Assembly: GCA_018806985.1 (NCBI GenBank)
Contig: JADANN010000166.1
Location: 62,001 to 126,000, forward strand
Direction: 5' to 3'
Length of the DNA: 64,000 bases
Origin: Angiostrongylus vasorum
Taxonomy: Eukaryota > Nematoda > Chromadorea > Rhabditida > Metastrongylidae
Made by a program: the position numbers and the translations under genes. Under the pieces are notes generated by a model that had not been told where the DNA came from, made no database searches, and worked only from the letters and a program-made list of their open reading frames with translations. Below, in pieces: positions 47,691 to 61,700 of this stretch (positions within the stretch are counted from its first letter, which is position 1; every line of letters starts with the position of its first letter).

Positions 47691-50126
47691 AAGGAGTCTT
47701 ATAGTAATTAACTTCTATAAAGGAAGACTTCTTTTTGGATGACGCATCTTATTCGTGCTCCCCGATGTGGTTTTCTTCCTGCTGAACACACGAACCTCAT
47801 GGTGATTGGGCACTACGACTAGAGATTGTCATTTTTTGCAACATCATTGGTGAATCTCCGAGAATCCTCTTCCAATCCTCCTTGTTTCGTCGAATATTTT
47901 TTAGGGATTCAATTAAAACCCTCTTAATTCGCAGCGTTCTACATTTCTAAAGTATAGAATTCGTTTTCAACGCGATCTAACAGCAGTTCTCTTCTTTTTT
48001 GTCTTTTTTTCTGCTTCCTTTTTTCCTCTTTCCCTTCCTCGCAGCCACCACCTCAAAAATTTTTTTTTAGAAACTAGGATTTTACCAAAGGATTTTTTTA
48101 CGACCATGAGTCTCCTCTTACCAGCGCATTTTTGTCGAAACCACCCAGGTCTTCATTGCGTGTTTCTATAGCTGATGTTTGAGATCTCGTAACAGTGTTA
48201 CTATATCGAAGCGCATCGAATATTTCAGGTTTCGTCTGTTCACGGCACCGCACTAACTCTCAGGGACCGCTTCGGACTTTCTTCCTCGAAAGATAAACTC
48301 CATGACTTGCAATCTACTACACTCCTTCGTAAGTCCGTCTCCATAATATTCTCATTCGTTGACGATGCTCCCTCACACGTAGGTGATTATACCACTACTT
48401 CCCTACTAGGATATGATTTATCTTATCCCATGTGATCTACTTATGCATTACTAATCGCAGCTCAGATTAAGTACGAGAACACTGTGCTACGGAAATTCAG
48501 CGCATGCAAGTACTTATATCGGTTAGTATGTGGGCGAATTCATCATGTTAAAGGATTTCCATGATTAGTAACGATTCTGTTCTCGACCAAGTCAACTGCA
48601 TACGAAAGAATGAAATAGACACACGGCGAAATTCCTTGTAAGCGCATCAGATGTAATGTTTAAAACCAATGCATACTTCCTAACTTTGCAGTGGTTTCGA
48701 TGTAGAACTATTCCAACAACGCGTCTTAAAATTTAGAAATTTATTGTAGCTCATAATAAAAACAATAATAAATAACACAATAGTGATATAAATCTCGCTT
48801 CAATTTACATTTCAGGGTAAGGATTTAACATATCCAAGATCATGATGCCCTTGCAATGGCGCGTGCTAACGTGGTTTGCCGATCAAACGACCAATGGCTA
48901 GGGCGGGTAGCAATTGGAACACCGAACCAGCGTTAACTCACTTAAACCACACAGTCGTCGTAAAACATTATCAACAACAACAAAAATGAGAACAATAGCT
49001 AGCGCGTGGTTACAGCCTAGATGAAGATGAGAGACAGAGACCACCGAAACATGCACTCGTGTACGCATCTACTACAACAAAGACACAAAGAAACGAAGGG
49101 AATGATGAGTGATGCAATTATAGCTACACAGTCCACTTCTTGTTCACTACAGAGGTTGGTGTGGAAGGTGAGCTGAGCAAGCTGCGAAATTGAGAAATCG
49201 CGGCAAAGCGCAGTGGTATGGAAGGAACTCTGCGAACAATCAGATCAACAACAATGATTGGAATAAGACTGAAGACAAAGTGGGGACATGTATGAACTTG
49301 TGGAAGATACCTTATAGATGCTTATTAATCTACATATAAACTCACACGTACACATTTGCATGCACACAAATAAATACACAAGAAAATGATTAAACAAAGA
49401 GATAAATGTTTCGCGACTTGTGCATTGCGACAGCGCTCAAAGAAAAGTTGAAGGGGTAAAATGCAAGTGTAGCTCAACTAGATAAGTAGAGATGTGTGGT
49501 GCAAAACACACAATAAATACACAACGTAACAATACACCTCGCAATGATGTCAACCGAAAGCTGCCTAAATATTGATGAGCGGACTGATTTAAGAACCACC
49601 TCTTTACAGTATAAGTCCAAACAATGAAAAAGCATAGTATATGAATTGGAGCAGACAAGACGGACAAAACCAATCCATCGAAACACAACGTCAGAGGTAC
49701 ATAACATTAAAATTGGACCTGATGGACCTTCAGAAACACAACACTCACGTACTAAAATTGTTTTTACACGTAACTCTTATAATACAGACAATGATGCTTG
49801 GGCAGATGAGGCGTTAAGTCGCTTATTTGACGACGAGAATTACAATGGCGATTATGGGCGGTAATGAATAAGGAGAATCAGTAGACAGAGAACAACGATG
49901 ACAACATGATATTCTAAGACGGCGGCTGCGGACGTCCGGCGTCCGTGCCTCTCTATATCACAGTACTGTAACGAGTAGTTGCTCAAACGGATCACGAAGA
50001 CTGGAAAGGCTCGCTTGTCTCCCTCGTAAATTGTTGAGAGGAAAACAGTGATACACGTAATTTTAGATAACGACAACTGGGAACTACAATATACTCTGTC
50101 GGCGCTTATGTTTAGGACCAAGCTTG
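47691..50126. other. Intergenic and probable cbp-1 3' UTR
   Basis: No exon recognised. An AATAAA on the minus strand at 48740-48745 could end cbp-1 transcripts with a 1.4 kb 3' UTR. A 72-codon plus-strand ORF at 49646-49864 has no support. Confidence 0.4.
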
Positions 50127-51574
50127 TCACCGGAATTGCCCGGGTTGATCTGGTGGCCCGGCCTGCTGCGGTGGCAACATCGGGGACGAACCCATACCCA
50201 TGGATGGCGATCGACCCTACAACCATCAATTTATTCATTACATAGTAAAAATGAAACCCAAGTCCATCAACTTCCCCCTGTTAGCATCCAAAGCAAAGTG
50301 AGCGAAAAAAATAATTAGCAGAACCCAAGAAATTGAGAAACACACCTGACCAACACCAAACTGCTGCCCCGAAATTGCCGGTGATTGGCCCTGTTGCTGA
50401 CGCTGCTGGTGATATTGCTGTTGTTGCCACCCGCCTGGTCCCATGGGAACGAACTGACCGCCTGGCCCTCGGATGGAACTCTGCGGAGGTGGACCACCAT
50501 AATAACCGGGTTGTGGACCACCAGGTCCTGGACCCATATTTGACGGCCAACTACCTCCTGCCATTTCAATATTAGGCTTCGACTTGATAAATGCAGCAAA
50601 AAGATGTGGTGTTTTCTTAAGCTCTTGGAATACCATCTGCTTCTCCTCGTCTGTCTTCGCCATCTTGAATCGATTCACTACTTGTGCCATTGCAGGATCC
50701 GTTACAACCGGCGCATTTTGTTGTTGTTGTTGTTGCTGTGGAGCCGGTTGCTGTTGCTGTTGTTGTTGTTGCTGCTGCATTGGCGCCCCACCAGATTCTG
50801 GAAATAACTGTTGTCACCTTGGAAGCTAAAAAAGATCTTAGAAATATTCAGAAAATACGGCAATATGTACTCACGTCCTCTCATCTGACCCATCCCTGGA
50901 TGCATTGACATTCCAGGTTGCATCATAGACGTCGTATTAAAGCCAACCATAGGCGTTGGAGCACGATACGGTGGTGGTGGTTGTCCACTTGTACCTCTGC
51001 TACCTGATGGTATTGACTGGCCACCTGCATGTTGCCCTGGACGCATTCCACCCATTATAGGAATTTGCTGTTGTTGTTGTTGTTGTTGCTGCTGCTGCTG
51101 TTGTTGTTGTTGCTGTTGTTGTTGCTGCTGCTGCTGCATAGGATTGTACATATTTGACGCATTGACTGCACCACCCATCCCGCTACCCATGCTTTGTCCC
51201 ATAGGCATTCCACCATGCAGCTGTTGTTGTTGTTGTTGTTGCTGCTGCTGCTGTTGCTGTTGAGGCGGCAACATCCCCGAAGACATGAATCCGCTCCTTG
51301 GATGTTGATGTTGATTCGGCTGCGAATGCGATGGAATTGATTGTATTGACTGAACTTGACCTAACGGGCTTGGACCAGGCACACCTCCCTGAATATCCTA
51401 CATTTGAGATATATGAATTCTACGACAAATCATTTGTCTAAAATAAGGTTAATAAACAAATTGCTACCCGACACACCTTCATATGCGATCCGGCGAATGG
51501 TTTATTATCCGGTGGTGGTGTTGACACTGAAGTCGCCGAGGTAACGTTAACCGCTGACGAACTAGAGGATGGGC
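50127..51574 (-). CDS. cbp-1: cbp-1 C-terminal Gln-rich exons
   Basis: Four exons (51477..51574, 50875..51397, 50346..50797, 50127..50216). They hold three Gln runs coded by mixed CAA/CAG and an NCBD-like segment ([20 protein letters not shown]; human QQQVLNILKSNPQLMAAF). The end is PGQFR and TGA. Confidence 0.93.
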
Positions 51575-52666
51575 CTACAAGCTTAGCAAACTTCATAAAT
51601 GTTCAGCAAACTATTGATAACTAGGTATTTTAAATAGGATGCCGTGTCATACATACGACAACTACACTATTACCTCTTAAACCATAGATTCTATTCCCAG
51701 AGGAAACTTTCTCTCAGTCATGTGGAAACTATTTTCTATCATGAGGTTAGTACGAAACGCCTACGCAATACTGGTTAATGTTTCAGGTTAGCCGAAGTAC
51801 AACAGAATATTGGTTATGGTGATGTACGGTTCAGCAGTGTAAGCACTGTTGACTTCAGAGTTAACACATTTCAATTTTTGAATCACATTATGTTAGGGGC
51901 ATTATGAAATAACAACACTAACACAGAAGGTAGCCTACAAACGCAGTAGGAGTGTCCAACAAAAAAAAAAACTGAATATTTGTCACAGATGAAAATACCA
52001 CCACTGCAAACGTTTCTAAAAAAAATGGTGTTAAAATCAAATAACAGCGTCTGTGCAAAATATCACCATTCACTTTCGGTGAATATATAGGGTTTTTGCA
52101 AAAAGAAATTAGGAACGGCAGCCACTGCAAGCGATCAATATACGAGGAAAAACACATGTTAAGTCAACGCCTTCATCAGTGTTTCCTCACGACGACTACC
52201 AAATACCGACCGAGGGAGTAAACGAGGAAAACCAAATGGCGAAAACCAGGTTATCTCACCAGCTCCGTTCAGATTCTGTTTCAACCAGCCGCGACATTAC
52301 GAACATTATGGTGCCCATTTTCAGCTAGGCAGATTCGGGAATATTTTTACTACGTTAAGTATACTCATTCGATAGTTAGTCGAAAGCAGATCAAAACAGG
52401 TGTAGTCAGACCAGAGAGGAATTACATCTACAGAAAAAATAACAAACTATTACAAAAAACCTTTCCAAATGGTTCATTAGCCGGTAATTTGACTAACTAA
52501 TTATTAGTTAATTTTAATCGGTATGATTATTGTATGGAATGTTTAGCTGAAAAAACAGCGAAATGGCACTTAGTATAGGGTGCAAAATACTTAGGTGCAA
52601 AACACTTAGAAGTGCTGACAACAATATATGGGCATGATCGATCATGACAAAACCCAGCAAATAGTG

Positions 52667-52738
<72 letters not shown>

Positions 52739-55700
52739 TTTATACTCATAGAACGATAGATCAAATTCTTTTCTATAACCCTGTCATGTACAAAACCTCT
52801 TAAGTTTTCTAGTTATTAAAAAAATATTCCTTATTATCAGAAAACTAGAAAGTCAGCAGCCTATGAAAAACTACTCTTGTCTTGAATGGCTTCAACTTTC
52901 ATTTAGTTTAAGCAAAGAAAGCACAGCTATGGGCCACTTCACTAAGGAAACAGCTTTATAGTTCAGCATCTAACAATAAACTGCTGTCTAATGTAGCAGC
53001 AGTGACTAGGTAATGCTGCTAATGACGTCACCTACAACTGCTTTTCGTGAAACGTCTGAGTGCGGCAGATATCTAAGCAATTTGTATTACCTAACTTTCT
53101 AAAGGGACTTGATAGTAAAGAATCGATGATTACTGTGTGACAGAGCAAAAAAGGAAAACGTCGGACTTCTATTTACACCTGGACCACTAAATTTTGAAGG
53201 GATATTTTAGATAAACGCTGCCAATTCTAAGTAAAACACAGACCATATTTTCATTAATTTGGTAGAGGAATTCGTTTACCATCCTATGGAGATACTGCGT
53301 AGTAGATCCACTTCATTTACGAAGAAGGTAACATATAAATTGCGCTCTCTGTGAAGCCATTCGTTATCCATTAGAAGTCCAGATGGAGAGCTTTAGTCAA
53401 AAATTGATATATAATTTAGTAAAATACGTTGCGAACTTCTCGACTACAAACAGACCAAAAGTTTAGCCATATTCACAGAATTGTCGTATTACTCAATTTT
53501 CTGTCAGTTCACCAAGAAACTACGTCTTATATATTCCACAAAAGTTTAACCTGAACCGCACAGGAAACCATTTGCACCTTACGTAAGTTTGAAAAAAGAT
53601 AGGTAAATTTGTATGTAATGAAAATCATCCTTGCAGGACTGCGTAAGTAGTAACGTTCTCACCTCCTGCAACAGCCTGTAAACCGTCGATGCGTCGCCGC
53701 ATCATCATGTCTGCACGTCGAGCAATAGAGCGTTTTTGCTCAGCTAGCTTCTGCCGAATATTCATACAGAACGGCACCGAACAAGAATCTCTCGAGCAAT
53801 GCTTGGCATGATAGCAACACAATGCTATCAGCTGCTTGCACACTGGACAACTAGCATTCACCCGCTTCTTGCACATCTTCGTGTGTTGTACAACGCGCTT
53901 CATTTTGTGACATGACACACGACGACAGTTTGCGTCTCTACATTGGCATGCGTGCACCAATGACAGAATACAACGCTGAAAACGTGGGAAATTATACGCA
54001 TTGAAAACGGGGGTATAAGGAAACAAGAGAACTTTTAAACCTCGCGTGCTACCTGGATGCTTTCGAAACGGTTGTTCCCACCAGAATCACCACTCTCTGC
54101 CCCAATAAGCGGTTTAATCTGCTCCATTGGATGCTCATGAGAGACGGATTCACGACACGTCTCACACAAATCAAAATCCTGCGGCAAACAGAAACAATAG
54201 GTAAAGGAAAAAAGGGAAATAGAAACAATTTTATCGCAATTTTGGCTATTTTCATCTGGTTTGGTCCATAATTTCTTGCTCACTGCTTTATGAGATTCTA
54301 AGTAGTTATTAACTTACATCGCACGTCGTACAATGCCACTTGGCATTGGAACTGTTGCACTTGTTGCACGTATAACTCATATCCTTATTCACATCCGACT
54401 CGTGCAACGCATGGCACAACGCTAGAGTTGAGAATCTGGAATGAATAATATCTTTCAAACAGGCAAAAGATTTCTCCGAAAGACGATGCCACACCTTTAA
54501 GATCTCGACAAATTTTACATAATGTCAAAGTATGATTTTAGAGAAACTGGTAAAGAAAACATGTTAAAGTTTTAGAAAAAAAGTACATCTAGAAACTCTT
54601 TCAACCCGCTTTTTTGTATATGGTAGCAACAACAGAATATTCTGAAATACAGTTTACTGTTGGTGCATGGATTTATCAAGAACATTGCTCTACCTATCAA
54701 TGCATCCCAAATAAACCTGATAGTTCGTTTACAGCATCAGCGCTGTTCCTAATTCAAATGCTTTCAACGTCCGACTTAATAAATGATATTGTTACCAAAC
54801 ACATTAACAGAGTATTTTTGAATGTTTGAGTTTTCTTGAACACCACCTACTTTGCTCTCCTCAATGAGCTAAACTCCCAGTGCTCATCGCGTGCTCTTGT
54901 CAAGAACGTGTCTCTGCCATCCATCATATCTGACGCCATAAGTGGATCAGGATCGACAATGTCGGGTAGTGACAAAGCAGATTGTTGCGTGACTAGCCGA
55001 ATCGTGAAGAACACCTGAAGAATTTTGCGTTAAAACAACAAGAAACAACGTTTGTGATAGCAATACATACTACCCTATATATACAATGATGTGATCATCA
55101 AAATACTGTAAATTATAAAAATAAAGAACAAAAATTGTATTGTTATCTCCAGAAATCTCATCTTTGAGCCGATGCGAGTTTGTTGACGAGTATTTTAATT
55201 TCCTACGGCTAACGTTTCGGTGACTTCAAAGCCTAAGCGTATTATTGTAAACCACAGAAAATACCATTTGATTAAGAAGCACTCACTGTTTTCACTTTTT
55301 AGGAATAAGGCCAACCGTATGACGTCGATAGACAAGAACAAATTAGTCTCACTCAGATCAGAAAACTAAGCTGAGGTAAGACGACAATCCACGTTGCACA
55401 GTAAGGGATTCGTCCTTTCTACTCATTTTTGTAATTTTGCAGTTCTTCAAAATGCGCCCTCGAATATTTTGCGTGTTGATGTTTTTGATTCCTTGCGCGA
55501 TCAACGTAAATGTCTTCGTTTCCAGTGATTATCTAGAGTAGTTAGTCGGATTTTGAATTATCCATTTAGTTGTTTTTCTATGCAGACTCCTCCTCTCTTT
55601 GGAAACATGCAGTGATCAGATATATTGGCTAAAGCAGTAAGACGCCTATGCGCGCACAGAACATCTAGACAGAAGGTTTAAAGCGACACAGAGTGCCTCA

Positions 55701-58700
55701 CTTGGCTGTTACAGCACGTAAAATCGCGACGCTGATGATTTCGAAGCCGCAGTGGCGATCGTCGTGCAGGAATCAAAAATATAAAGTGCAAAACCTTTGA
55801 GGAACTTTGGATAAACTTTAAAAACACAAAAATGAATAGAAAGAAAGAATCCCTAGGAGTTGAAGAGCGTGAACTTCCCGAAAGGTTAGACAACGAACAT
55901 GAAATATGTGCTAACAGTGTTCTGTGTCAGCTTAAAAACGAGAGTTCATAAATGTCATGCTTAATAGAAAGTCGTCCTTCTAAATTACATTGAAGCCGTT
56001 ATTATTAGAGATGAAGCGGAAAAGTGTGAACCACTTCACTAAAACATGACAATTCAGAAGAAGTTGCTTTTCCAAAAAAACTTTAGCATCACAACCTTGA
56101 AAATCAACTATTTGCGACTTATACTGGTAAATTAGTACAAACCTCTTTATGCTTTTCAAACTGCGAATACAACTTATCGGCCACCTCGTTACCAGTGGAG
56201 CTCCCTTGTTTCTTTTTATTCAATTTCGAATTCTTCTTCAGGTTATTCTTCTTGTTCTTTGAGCTGCAAGAAAAAAAATTCAGAAATAACACTCTCCACT
56301 CTTCCACTACTTTTTTTCCTCCTCTAGATCATTACGCATTAACAATGTATTATTATAACTAAAACAACCGATGAGACATCTAAACAAAAAGCTAGGAGGT
56401 GAAAAAGATAACCAAAGTGCACCCACTGTGCATACCTCTTTTTCTTCCCATTATCACCCGACTGAAATATGTCATCATCTTCTTCATCTGCTTCAGCAAC
56501 TTCTTTACGGCGCTGAGCCTCCTCATTTCCAGCCTCACTAAACAGATAACAGCAATATCCGGAAGTATAATGATACATGCTCCAATCACATAACACTGAA
56601 CGAACCGTATACAGTCTTCAATTACATTTGGCCAGAAATCGCCTTCAAAATATGGTAAACTCATAGGTGTAGTCAAATTATCATCACGCGCCTTAAAAAG
56701 AATCTCATAACGAAAACGATGACGTCAATATGCCTTTATTTGAACTATGATTTGAGCTCACTTGTTTATAAATGTCCTTGAATTCGACAACCGTTTTCTC
56801 AGCAACACCCTTTTCTAACATTTTCTTGTACCAATCCTTGAAAATAATATCACTAGATTTACGAACTGTTCCAAGAAAAAAAAAGTAAAAAATCAATCCT
56901 TCAGTTACCTGTAACCTCTTTGGTTTTGGGATCTTTTGCTCAGGAGGATGGCAGTGAAAGATATAATCATCACCTTCAGACGGTGGACATGCCCAAATAT
57001 GGGCCATAGTGTAACCAAGTCGTTTAACGTAGCTGAAGGTACAAAATGTTTTCGATATTTATGATGTCGCTGGGAAGACTAATGGCACAAAAAAAATTCT
57101 CGACAAAACTCACTCCAGATATCCCAGTAATATTTCATGATATACCTCGGTTCTGAGCTCTCTCGGCTGAAAGAAATGCACGGAATCCAAATAAGCTATG
57201 TAGACACGCCTGAAACAACACTGCATTACGTAGCCAGCTTATTTAAATTTATTCTAGGCGACTGCATAAGCACATTTTTGCATAATGTCGATAAAGAACG
57301 ACCCACCTTGCGTTTGGCTCCTTACAGTTACTTCCATACTCTTGAACATGGAGTCCGAAAAAGCATACTTCAACCCCATCTATAATCTCGAACGCAAAGA
57401 CAGCCTTTGTTCTGTATGAGAAACGGTCCGGAAAACCCTGCGGGCCATACCTGAATGTTCGAAGGCGAGAACTAATAGGCAATCTCAATAAACGTATTAA
57501 TAATTCCAAGTTAAAAAACGTATGGATAGACCCTAAAAAACCAAAAGATTATGGAAAAAGACATTCAATGACTCGCTTCGCTTTCATCAATGGCTTCACT
57601 TCCACTTCTTTGTCCTGAACGCATAAGGTTCGAATTATCACCTCATATTGATCAGGATTATTCGGCAATGCATTCCTAAGGAATGTGTTCACCTGAAGCA
57701 CATAGTTCACAACTAACGCTACCTTGAACCGACTGCAAAACAAATTCTATTTCATTAAACGACCCAATTCAAAAACTTTTTAAATAATCAGTCCTTAAGG
57801 ACTTCATCTTACTACTAGTGAAAAAAAATTCAAAACTGTTGTGCGTTGCCAGCGTTTCTAAGCCATACATCAGTCCTAACTGAAAAATTTCATCTCGCAC
57901 TTCTAAATCTCACTTTAAGCCTAGTAACAATTTATTTGACAACACTAAGTAGCGCAAAGAAAAAAGAATGCATTATTCTTATTGCGCAATAAAATAATAT
58001 CCATTGACATTTCCAGTAATGTAAATGGAAATGACAATTTAATGTAGGCAATGGATAGTCTACATTTAAGCTCTACATTTCACTTTTGAAAACGCAAATT
58101 ATCAGTAAGAAGGCAAGAAAAGAGACATCCACAAACCCGATCTTCCAAGAACTGCGATAATTTGTTATGCGGCAATCTCTTTGCCATGAAGCGATTCTCC
58201 GGTTTCGGGTAGCCCTTCTCCTTTCGACAGGTATCGCAGATGAACCCTTCGGGAAACACCTAGAATAAAATGGAATTAGATAACCAGAAAAAGAGGTTAA
58301 AGAACGAAAAGCAAAACGGAAGCTACTGAAATAACTGTTTTGGAAGAAAAGTTATTGATAACAAAGTAGTCTCTTCTCAGCATAATCCATGTTAGGCACA
58401 GAATACGTATTGTGGCCATGTGATGAAATATTACAAATCTAATAAAAACCGACTATCTACAAACGTGACTATGTTCGAATGTAGACCACAGATGAAAATA
58501 TGACGGAACACTATGACTCTACACTGCAAATGTCGTATAACAAACTCAAGGTGGCGACACCATTCAATATGTGGTACAAAACCTAAGTCGTCGATAATTC
58601 GATGCACACCAACGACTGAAATAAAATCCTTAAAGTGCTATAAATCAATCGGAACGGAACTAAAGTCATGAAGCACACTTTCCACGAGGTCCATTCATAT

Positions 58701-61700
58701 ACGCCCGAATTAAGTATACTGACACTTTGAAACGAAGTATTGACCAAATGATTAATCCAAGGATTCTTCAAAGCTGCGCTACCAAAATGGAAACTCTGAT
58801 ATTAGTGGAATCCTTGCGACCCGCTCTATACAGAGCTTCGAAAGAAAGGTGGTGAAAAATCGATGTCAAGCCATCTTCCGAGTATGTATCAAACGTGAGA
58901 CGGTCTATCACTAACATTATACAATGAAGTATATCTCTGGAAGAACAGACACAAATGTTTTTTTCCAGATTTAATTCACGTGAGCATTATCAATACTATA
59001 CACATCGAATAATATGCCATAATATCTAACCTTTTTTGTCGTGCAGTGCACATATTCTATGCCATTTTCTGTGGCAATATTTGCACACTTCAAATGGTTC
59101 ATAGTCAATCACGTTGTTTTTCATCTGCACAAATTTGTCCTTAGGTGCCATATTTGACTGGTCGTTTGGGTTTTCAGAAAGCGAAATTCCTTCTGGTGGT
59201 AAAGCATCGAAACACTTCAGACAGTACGTGTAGCGCTCCGATACTGTTACACCATACTGAGAAGAAGTCTGCTCGTACACCCAGTAAGGTTGATCTCGAG
59301 CTATAGTGCACATCGATGCACCGTAACAAAACAACGCCAGTGGTGTAAACGACAACTTTCGTGAACAGCAGTAACCCATTTGTTGCATAACCTGATCCAT
59401 TTCTGTCACAAACATCTCGCTCAACTTCGTACAGTATTTATACACCTTGCTGTTCTTTCGGTTGTACATCCAAGCGTTATCAAACATCAGCCACATATCA
59501 TCACAAAACTCCCAAGGATTTTTGTACCGCCCACTATCCAACTTGATACATATGGTTGAAAGATCCATCGGGTGCTTTATTATATCGTTATAGTCGGGAA
59601 TGTGAAGTAAATCAGGATCAACAGGCATACGGAAGGGAACAGCATCCTCGGAACAGTCCATCTTCTCCCATACCGGTCGTAAATAATGCCGCAACTCATT
59701 TGCATCGAAAATGGTGTCCTCTCCAGGAGGCGGAGTGGGCTCTCTCTTTACAATCTCTTTTTTCGGAGATGTAGTGGAATCCGATGCCTTTGCTGTTGCT
59801 GTGGATTTTGTTGAGGAATTCGATGCAGATGCGGATACGCCACTTGATGGTCCAGGAGCCGCTGAGCACCCTTCCTCAATCTTCGGTTTAGAATCAGATT
59901 TAATTAGAGTCAAAGAAAGGCCATTCGTTGACGAGACACTTGTAGAGGATGAAATCGGACCATTAAGGTCGTTTGTGTCCATTACCTCCATTTTGACCAG
60001 TGGCGTTCCAGCTGCTGATCCATGAGTACTGTTGGACTGTTGTGCAAGGACTCGCTCTTGCGCTCGCTGCTGTTGTGCTCGTGGATCGGCCGCAGCCGCC
60101 GATGCCGGTGCTGACAATGGACCGCCACCACTGACTCCTGTCCAGCTCACACTTGGTTGCTGTTGTTGGTGTAACGGTTGCTGCGAATGAGGAAGCTGTT
60201 GATGTTGAGAGTTGGCATTCTGGAGACCAGCAGGCAGAGGAGTAGAACCTGCCGTTCGATTCGGTGGATTCGGCATATCCATGTCAAAATCGGGAATTGA
60301 ACCGATCGATTCTGAGAAACTGCTACTCTGATTCTGCTGTGGCTGACCAGCAGGCACGTTTCCAGTAGAAGGTGCCTGCCCCACTCCGCTACCACCGGCA
60401 GCAGCACCGGCACCTCCATCAGCACGAAGTCGCGAATTCTTCTTGTCTTGAAGGTCTTTTTGAATCTTGTAAATCTTCTCCGCAAGTAGATGATAATACT
60501 CTTCTCGATCGTTAGCTGACTCAAACATCTCCATTTCGACTTTTCGAGCATAATTGATAAGGTCACGAATTCGTTGATCATGGATGGCATTCGGATCCGG
60601 TGACGGAAATATCGCCTTAACCAGCTTCCCAACAAGATGGTTACGAAGATCACGAGTGACGTGCTGATGCCATTCTTTTGCATGACTTGGAACATCAGGA
60701 GGTGGAAAGTTGATTGTAGAGAAGTCACCAGGCGCACGCGACATCATTCCATGATGTGGACCACTCGGAGCTGACCCCACGGATCCGGGGCCAGCATGTT
60801 TGTTCGGCGGGTTCGGAGAACGGAATGGGTCATTCATTGGTGGATTATAGTCGTTAAGCAGTCCAGCGGCCGACATTGGACCACTAGGTGGACCACCAGG
60901 ACCAGAACCACTGGGAGGTGCAGAACCACTAGATGCAGTCGCAGCAGCAGCGACTCCCTGATTTGATGCTGGAGCTGGTGAACCAAACTGAGCCATTGGA
61001 TCCACTGATTGCGGACCTCCTGGACCCATAGTAGTTCCTCCTACAGAACCTGGAGCTCCAACTGAACCAGGACCGAGGAGCTGACTCATGTCTTGTAGTG
61101 CTAAATGAGTGACCAATTAGGGGCCAAGTAAGGTCGAGGAAAGACTGGGAAAAACCGCACTATTAAGTATAAACTCTGACATAGCTCACTTCCAGCGGTG
61201 GAAGGTTGGTTTTGTATACTCTTCAGCGGCTTACATACAGGACAATCGTCACGATTGCAATTTTTCCAGTGAGAAATGATTTGCCTGGACGATGCACAAT
61301 GCGCATATGTGCATTGTCGTCCATTATGGCATATCGTCATGTGTTGTAAGACCTCTTTCATGGTACTACAATGCGGGAGATTACATGGTGTTCGTCCATT
61401 GGCAGTTTCGGCAGGATTCTAAAAACTTTTTTCAACTGCAAAACTTCGCACATATTGGTATACGTGTATAAGTAACGCTATATACACATGTATGTGTATA
61501 TGTATATTAATACATCCATTCACACATGTGTATGTCAATCCCGTATCAACTTGTCATTAACATGACCATAAACATCATAAGTTAATGAGTTCAATATCTG
61601 TTCAAACACATGCCGTCAATTCTCTACATCCCACTGATTTAAAGACTTATCACAAATAACAACCTTTTAAAATCGTTGACACAGTAACTCCCCTCGCACA

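Noticed and set aside
49646..49864. 72-codon plus-strand ORF ending near the cbp-1 3' end
   Set aside because: Acidic C-terminal text is suggestive, but there is no start context, partner exon or recognised family; it overlaps the likely cbp-1 3' UTR in antisense.
50584..50908. Plus-strand poly-Cys, poly-Leu and poly-Val ORFs
   Set aside because: Antisense reading of the cbp-1 CAA/CAG tract.
57451..57576. GT donor CGA|GTCATT for the cbp-1 exon at 57577-57692
   Set aside because: It leaves the exon in phase 0, while the next exon needs phase 2. An alternative using TGAAT|GTCTTT with an acceptor at about 57526 stays open but inserts about 33 residues into a conserved region.
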